From NCBI GenBank assembly GCA_947382415.1, contig CANCYO010000056.1, positions 1-19,626 on the forward strand: DNA of 19,626 bases, written 5' to 3'. A model generated the notes under the pieces. The model was not told the origin of the DNA, ran no database searches, and saw only the letters and a list, made by a program, of their open reading frames with translations. Within the stretch, counting starts at the first letter, position 1. Each line of letters starts with the position of its first letter. Source of the stretch: an uncultured Lachnospiraceae bacterium (lineage in GTDB: Bacteria > Bacillota > Clostridia > Lachnospirales > Lachnospiraceae). Position numbers and translations under genes: made by a program. Below, piece by piece: positions 15,731-19,626 of this stretch.

Positions 15731-17481
15731 TGTCCCGTACCTCCCGACGCCATATAATCACGATACATCGCACAATACTTTCCCCCGGCTCTCATAAGCT
15801 CCTCATGCGCCCCCGACTCCACGATCCGCCCCTCTTCCAACACAATGATTTCATCATAATCCGTGATGGTGGTCAGGCGGTGGGCCGCTGTGATCACAGT
15901 TTTGTTCTGAGCTATCTGTGCCAGAGCCAGACACACAAGCCTCTCGTTTTCCCGATCCAGAGCGGAAGTCGGCTCATCCAGCAAAAGAACCGGAGCATCC
16001 TTCAAAACTGCCCTTGCGATACATATCCGCTGTCTCTGACCACCGGATAAATTGTTTCCCCTTTCCTCCAGCATAGTGTCATATCCGTGGGGCAGTTTCC
16101 TGATAAATTCATCACAACCCGCTTTCTTAGCCGCCTCCACAATTTCTTCGTGACAGGCCTCCGGTCTGCCGATACGGATATTGTCCGAGACGCTCATGGG
16201 AAAAATTACGGCATTCTGGGAGATCAGAGCCAGCTCGTCTCTCACGGCCTCCGGACTGACATCATGCAAATGATTGCCATAAAAGCGAATCACACCGCTG
16301 TAAGCCTCATATTGTCTGCACATTAATTTGATAAGCGTACTTTTCCCACAGCCGCTTCTGCCAACCAGAGCAATTCTTTTTCTCTCTTCAATCTTCAGAT
16401 TTAAATCCGTCAGAGCGGTTTGACTCTTCATCCGGCTCGGATAGGTAAACGACACATGCTCAAACGCAAAAACCTTTGTGCTTCCCCGATCTGCTTTCAG
16501 CAGATCCTTTCCGGCATCCTCTTGTGGCATATCTAGAATTTCAAAGACCCGTTTTACCGATATCATGGCAAGCTGCGTCCGAACCACCAGTTGATATGCC
16601 CACATAAGCGGCTCATTGATCTTTTCGATGCCGCTGATAAATGCCACCAGCATACCCAAAGAAACACTCATGCCGCCTATGGCGCTTACCTTGATCACCA
16701 GATATCCTCCCACACATAAGGCGATGGCTCTGGGCGCCTCCCCGATCAGGCAGGACAGGGGTTCGATATTGTATTGACGCAGATCGTTCCGATTGGAAAT
16801 ATCAAAGGTTTCTCTCAACGCCTTAAAGTACCTGTCCCGCATTTTATTCTGGAGATTGTAAGCTTTGATCACATCCGCTCCGTCAAAAGCCTCCTGAATA
16901 TTGTTGTTTGTCAGCCCCAGGCGCTTTACATATGCTGACTGCGCCAGTTTCACCGGTTTCATAAGCTTAATACTCAGCGGCGCCATGATAAGCAATGGCC
17001 CAAGGCAGATTCCGGCCAGCAGCGGATTCAGCGAGAGTAAATAAACGGAAAACAGAATCACCATAATCGGCACATACAGACAATCTTTAAAATAATTCTG
17101 CATATACACCGAGATCACCTCAATATCCGAGGACGCCCGTTCCATCATATCCCCAAAATTATGATTCTCCATAAAATCCGGCGCCAGCTTCATAAGATGC
17201 GCGGTCACATCCCGCCTAAGGTCCCGTAAAATCCCTGTTCTCAAAAAGCCCGTCATTGATATCACCAGATAATTCGAGAGCATACCCAGCATAAGGATCA
17301 TTACAGCTTTCATCGCAATCCTCGGCAGCGCATAAAGGATTTCGCCTTCAACGGATTGATCGATCACCTGCTTCAACAGATCAATGATCCATACATTTGC
17401 CGCTGAACATCCTACGCCCGCCATTACGGCGGCTACGGCATATCCCAGATACGGCCCTGCATAATGGAACAGTCTTCTCAT
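15727..17481 (-). CDS. ABC transporter, fused permease/ATPase, first subunit
   Basis: The start at 17481 (584 aa, MRRLFHY) is preferred. The AAAGGAG site ends 9 nt before it, whereas the ATG three codons earlier directly abuts the site. The N-terminal membrane domain (about 1-315) has six helices. The NBD contains Walker A GRSGCGKST (about 374-382), the Q-loop in ALISQNAVIFPMSVSDNIRIG, signature LSGGQ (about 478-482), Walker B VLLLDEP (about 498-504) and the H-loop His in AAHRLTT. It also has the normal C-terminal tail (GRIVESGAHEELM), unlike its partner. It is the first gene of a two-gene operon, divergent from the AraC-type regulator. The likely product is half of a heterodimeric transporter in the cytoplasmic membrane; substrate and direction cannot be told from sequence. 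Confidence 0.93.
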   Translation of the reverse strand: MRRLFHYAGPYLGYAVAAVMAGVGCSAANVWIIDLLKQVIDQSVEGEILYALPRIAMKAVMILMLGMLSNYLVISMTGFLRTGILRDLRRDVTAHLMKLAPDFMENHNFGDMMERASSDIEVISVYMQNYFKDCLYVPIMVILFSVYLLSLNPLLAGICLGPLLIMAPLSIKLMKPVKLAQSAYVKRLGLTNNNIQEAFDGADVIKAYNLQNKMRDRYFKALRETFDISNRNDLRQYNIEPLSCLIGEAPRAIALCVGGYLVIKVSAIGGMSVSLGMLVAFISGIEKINEPLMWAYQLVVRTQLAMISVKRVFEILDMPQEDAGKDLLKADRGSTKVFAFEHVSFTYPSRMKSQTALTDLNLKIEERKRIALVGRSGCGKSTLIKLMCRQYEAYSGVIRFYGNHLHDVSPEAVRDELALISQNAVIFPMSVSDNIRIGRPEACHEEIVEAAKKAGCDEFIRKLPHGYDTMLEERGNNLSGGQRQRICIARAVLKDAPVLLLDEPTSALDRENERLVCLALAQIAQNKTVITAAHRLTTITDYDEIIVLEEGRIVESGAHEELMRAGGKYCAMYRDYMASGGTGQ

Positions 17482-17516
17482 ACTGTACATCTCCTTTGCT
17501 GTCTGTTATACTTTTT

Positions 17517-17546
17517 ACAGTGTAGCAACTGTTTCATCCTGTTTCA
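17517..17546. promoter_or_regulatory. Candidate operator for the divergent AraC-type regulator
   Basis: The octamer CTGTTTCA occurs twice in direct orientation at 17529-17536 and 17539-17546, ten bases apart (one helical turn), over the -35 of the ABC promoter. An inverted repeat ACAGT-N6-ACTGT (17517-17532) overlaps the first copy. AraC-family proteins with two helix-turn-helix motifs commonly bind such directly repeated half-sites near -35. Confidence 0.4.
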
Positions 17547-17547
17547 A
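17519..17547 (-). promoter_or_regulatory. Promoter of the ABC transporter operon
   Basis: On the minus strand there is -35 TTGAAA (complement of 17542-17547), a 17-bp spacer and -10 TACACT (complement of 17519-17524), about 40 bp upstream of the chosen start. The imperfect elements fit an activator-dependent promoter; the AraC operator candidate overlaps the -35. Confidence 0.55.
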
Positions 17548-17575
17548 TTACATATATACATGCATTTTATATACT
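17547..17575 (+). promoter_or_regulatory. Possible promoter of the AraC-type regulator gene
   Basis: ATTACA (17547-17552), a 17-bp spacer and TATACT (17570-17575) lie about 70 bp upstream of the regulator's start codon. It is back-to-back with the ABC promoter, so one operator could control both. Confidence 0.4.
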
Positions 17576-17647
17576 ATTTGCAACATCAGGCGTCATGCTC
17601 ATGGAGTCTTCCAGGCATAACACACTGATCATAAAAGGAGTATTTAC

Positions 17648-18568
17648 ATGCCGCAGCAAGACCGTCACAAAGACCGATTGATTCCAATAGAATTTAATTT
17701 CTGCGATACACTGGAGGATCTGCCGCTCAGGGATCGCTGTTCTGTCGTTCTGCTCACCTGCGGAAACGCCATGCTGAAAATAAACGAACACATCCGTATG
17801 CTTCACTCCCCCTGTGTACTCTGCCTGTCACATTATGATGCGGCAGAACTAATCCACGCAGACAATCTGAGCACCAAATCCTTTCACTTTGATCCTTGGT
17901 ATATCAAATCCTGTCTGTGCTTTGACAATCTTGAGGATTCCATAGAAATAGAGGCGCAATATACCTACACCCGCACTCAGTTATACATGTTTACCAGACA
18001 TTATGACAATTTTCAGGGGATTTTTACTCTTAATCCCCAGAATTATATTTACATCAATGAACTTATGCTCATGATCGGAGCAGAGACCTTCTCTCAGAGC
18101 GACGGCTTTTGGACCTGCCGCATCAGAAGGATGCTCCGGCAGTTGATCAACTGTATTTATGATATCTATGTCGACCAGCGCAAGCTCAGGCTTTTCGACG
18201 CTCCCGAAAGCCATCACCCCGCCTCGATCTGCGCCGAATACATTCACGCCCATTATGCCGAGGATATTACGCTGGGCACTCTGTGCGATCTTGTGAATCT
18301 GAACAGAACTTCCCTGAACCAGAAGTTTAAGGCACAGTTTTCATGCACCTGCATGGAATATCTCCTGCATTACCGTCTCAAGATCTCTCAGGAGCTTCTG
18401 TCCAATACGAATATGAAAATCAGCGAAATTGCCGAAAACTGCGGCTTCCGATATGATACTTACTTCATACGGCAGTTTACCGCAAAGCTTGGCATTTCCC
18501 CTGCGGCATACCGCAAAAATCCGCTTTCTTACACAGCCTACGAGGGCAGGCCCATACGCAGCCTTTAA
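17648..18568 (+). CDS. AraC family transcriptional regulator
   Basis: The 306-aa protein has the AraC/XylS DNA-binding domain at its C-terminus (about 193-292). The first helix-turn-helix is within ITLGTLCDLVNLNRTSLNQKFK (207-228) and the second is within MKISEIAENCGFRYDTYFIRQF (256-277), followed by LGISPAAYRKN. The N-terminal ~190 residues are an unassigned, Cys-rich sensor region (Cys at 19, 31, 38, 56, 59, 90, 91) that is not a clear cupin match. The start has an AGGAG site 7 nt upstream. The gene is divergent from the ABC operon with a 166-bp shared control region, so it probably regulates the transporter, most likely as an activator responding to the transported compound. This is inference from arrangement. 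Confidence 0.92.
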   Translation: MPQQDRHKDRLIPIEFNFCDTLEDLPLRDRCSVVLLTCGNAMLKINEHIRMLHSPCVLCLSHYDAAELIHADNLSTKSFHFDPWYIKSCLCFDNLEDSIEIEAQYTYTRTQLYMFTRHYDNFQGIFTLNPQNYIYINELMLMIGAETFSQSDGFWTCRIRRMLRQLINCIYDIYVDQRKLRLFDAPESHHPASICAEYIHAHYAEDITLGTLCDLVNLNRTSLNQKFKAQFSCTCMEYLLHYRLKISQELLSNTNMKISEIAENCGFRYDTYFIRQFTAKLGISPAAYRKNPLSYTAYEGRPIRSL

Positions 18569-18615
18569 ACCGGTAAGCACAGCCGATACGCTGGAAGTGA
18601 CAGACAGAACCATAA

Positions 18616-18646
18616 TTTTACATACATTTTACATTCCCGCTATAAC
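18616..18646 (+). promoter_or_regulatory. PhoP-box-like repeat and promoter of the Na/Pi cotransporter gene
   Basis: TTTACA occurs at 18617-18622 and again at 18628-18633 with a 5-bp gap, inside a perfect 9-bp direct repeat ATTTTACAT with 11-bp period. This matches the Bacillus PhoP-box form, TT(A/C/T)A(C/T)A repeats about 5 bp apart. A -10-like TATAAC (18641-18646) lies 18 bp after the first TTTACA. The repeat is about 145-160 bp upstream of a phosphate transporter gene, which makes phosphate-starvation control plausible. Confidence 0.45.
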
Positions 18647-18775
18647 AGATTTGATATTCATAACTCATAATAGAATCGAAAATCAGAAACTTTTTGTGCG
18701 CTTGCATGAAGTCAGTCCAAATCAGGAATATTGATAATGACAAATATTCGCTGAAAATCGAAGAGGAAGAATATT

Positions 18776-19626
18776 ATGGATATCTTTGACATTTTGACAA
18801 TGATTGGAGGATTAAGTCTGTTTCTGTTTGGAATGAATCTGATGGGGCAGGCTCTGGAGCGCCGGGCAGGCGGCAGACTCCGCTCTCTTCTGGAAAAGCT
18901 CACCACCGGCAAGATCGCAGGACTTTTGACCGGACTTGTGGTGACGGCAGCCATCCAGAGCTCCTCGGCTACGACAGTCATGGTCGTAGGCTTTGTCAAT
19001 TCCGGTCTTATGACTTTAAAACAGGCGATCAACGTGATTATGGGGGCCAACATCGGAACAACCGTCACAGCCTGGATTTTAAGTCTCGCCGGGATAGAGA
19101 GCAGTAATCTGTTTGTCAAACTGCTGAAGCCCTCGTCCTTTACTCCGATTCTGGCGTTTATCGGAATCCTCTTGTATCTGTTCAGCCATAATGCAAAGAA
19201 AAAGGACACCGGTATGATCTTCCTGGGTTTTGCCACCCTGATGTTCGGCATGGAGACCATGTCCGGCGCCGTCTCCGGTCTGGGTGATATCCCGGCATTT
19301 CAAAATCTGTTTATTCTGTTCAGCAATCCCCTCTTAGGTGTGCTGGCCGGAGCCGTCCTGACAGCGATCATACAGTCCAGCTCTGCATCCGTAGGTATCC
19401 TGCAGGCCCTGGCAATGACCGGGCAGATCTCCTATAGTGCAGCCATTCCCATCATCATGGGGCAGAATATCGGCACCTGCGCCACAGCCATGATCTCCTC
19501 TGTGGGCACAAATAAAAATGCTAAGCGGGCCGCCATGGTACATCTGCTGTTTAATGTACTGGGTACTGCCGTCTGGCTCACCGTATTCTGGATCGTGAAA
19601 ATCGTTCTCCATCCCGCCTTTTTACA
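18776..19626 (+). CDS. Na+/phosphate cotransporter, NptA/PhoU-type (5' part)
   Basis: The gene runs off the right edge after 283 codons. The N-terminus MDIFDILTMIGGLSLFLFGMNLMGQALE and many hydrophobic helices are typical of bacterial Na/Pi cotransporter family proteins. The inverted-repeat signature is present twice: TAAIQSSSATTVMVVG (about residues 57-72) and TAIIQSSSASVGILQA. Each is followed by a GxNIGTxxTA stretch (MGANIGTTVTA and MGQNIGTCATA). The QSSS motifs form the substrate- and sodium-binding core in this family. Full-length members usually end with a cytoplasmic PhoU-like domain, which would lie outside the window. The start has an AGAGGAAG site about 7-10 nt upstream. The gene follows the AraC regulator by 207 bp with its own probable promoter, so it is likely an independent unit importing phosphate. 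Confidence 0.93.
   Translation, partial: MDIFDILTMIGGLSLFLFGMNLMGQALERRAGGRLRSLLEKLTTGKIAGLLTGLVVTAAIQSSSATTVMVVGFVNSGLMTLKQAINVIMGANIGTTVTAWILSLAGIESSNLFVKLLKPSSFTPILAFIGILLYLFSHNAKKKDTGMIFLGFATLMFGMETMSGAVSGLGDIPAFQNLFILFSNPLLGVLAGAVLTAIIQSSSASVGILQALAMTGQISYSAAIPIIMGQNIGTCATAMISSVGTNKNAKRAAMVHLLFNVLGTAVWLTVFWIVKIVLHPAFL

Overview
The window looks like chromosome from a Lachnospiraceae-type Clostridium relative (Firmicutes, cluster XIVa). The evidence is the 5' end of a 16S rRNA gene of that general type, the pfk-dnaX-ybaB-recR neighbourhood, a LysM/DUF5711/CvpA gene trio of the kind found in that group, strong GGAGG ribosome-binding sites and TTGACA/TATAAT promoters. I did no database search; all family calls come from reading the translations.

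Layout. (1) 1-770: the 5' end of a 16S gene on the minus strand. Its leader carries two tandem housekeeping promoters and a row of small GNRA-loop hairpins. A terminator separates it from the operon upstream. (2) 768-8821: a compact minus-strand housekeeping block, read from right to left. It holds 6-phosphofructokinase, dnaX (clamp loader), ybaB, recR and galM (aldose 1-epimerase). After a probable new promoter come a membrane-anchored LysM protein, a DUF5711 protein and a CvpA-family membrane protein. The glycolytic pfk gene sits behind a good promoter, 49 bp upstream of dnaX, and may be co-transcribed with the replication and repair genes. (3) 9040-9125: tRNA-Ser(CGA), plus strand. (4) About 9200-14087: an AT-rich accessory segment. 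It contains one very large gene (1265 aa) for a YobI-type, KAP-like membrane P-loop NTPase, and a broken plus-strand erythromycin-esterase-like fragment (5' truncated, one frameshift). (5) 14084-18568: two overlapping genes for a heterodimeric exporter-fold ABC transporter, with a divergent AraC-type regulator. The shared intergenic region holds a spaced direct repeat at the -35 of the transporter promoter. (6) 18776 to the window end: the 5' part of a Na+/phosphate cotransporter gene, with a PhoP-box-like repeat (TTTACA-N5-TTTACA) upstream.

Most interesting parts. The lone YobI-type NTPase next to the tRNA gene is the best candidate for an uncharacterised, possibly defensive, system. The other points worth checking are the likely Pho box, the AraC operator candidate, the frameshifted esterase relic and the ABC subunit that ends abruptly where it meets that relic. 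No CRISPR array, transposase, integrase or replication origin was seen.
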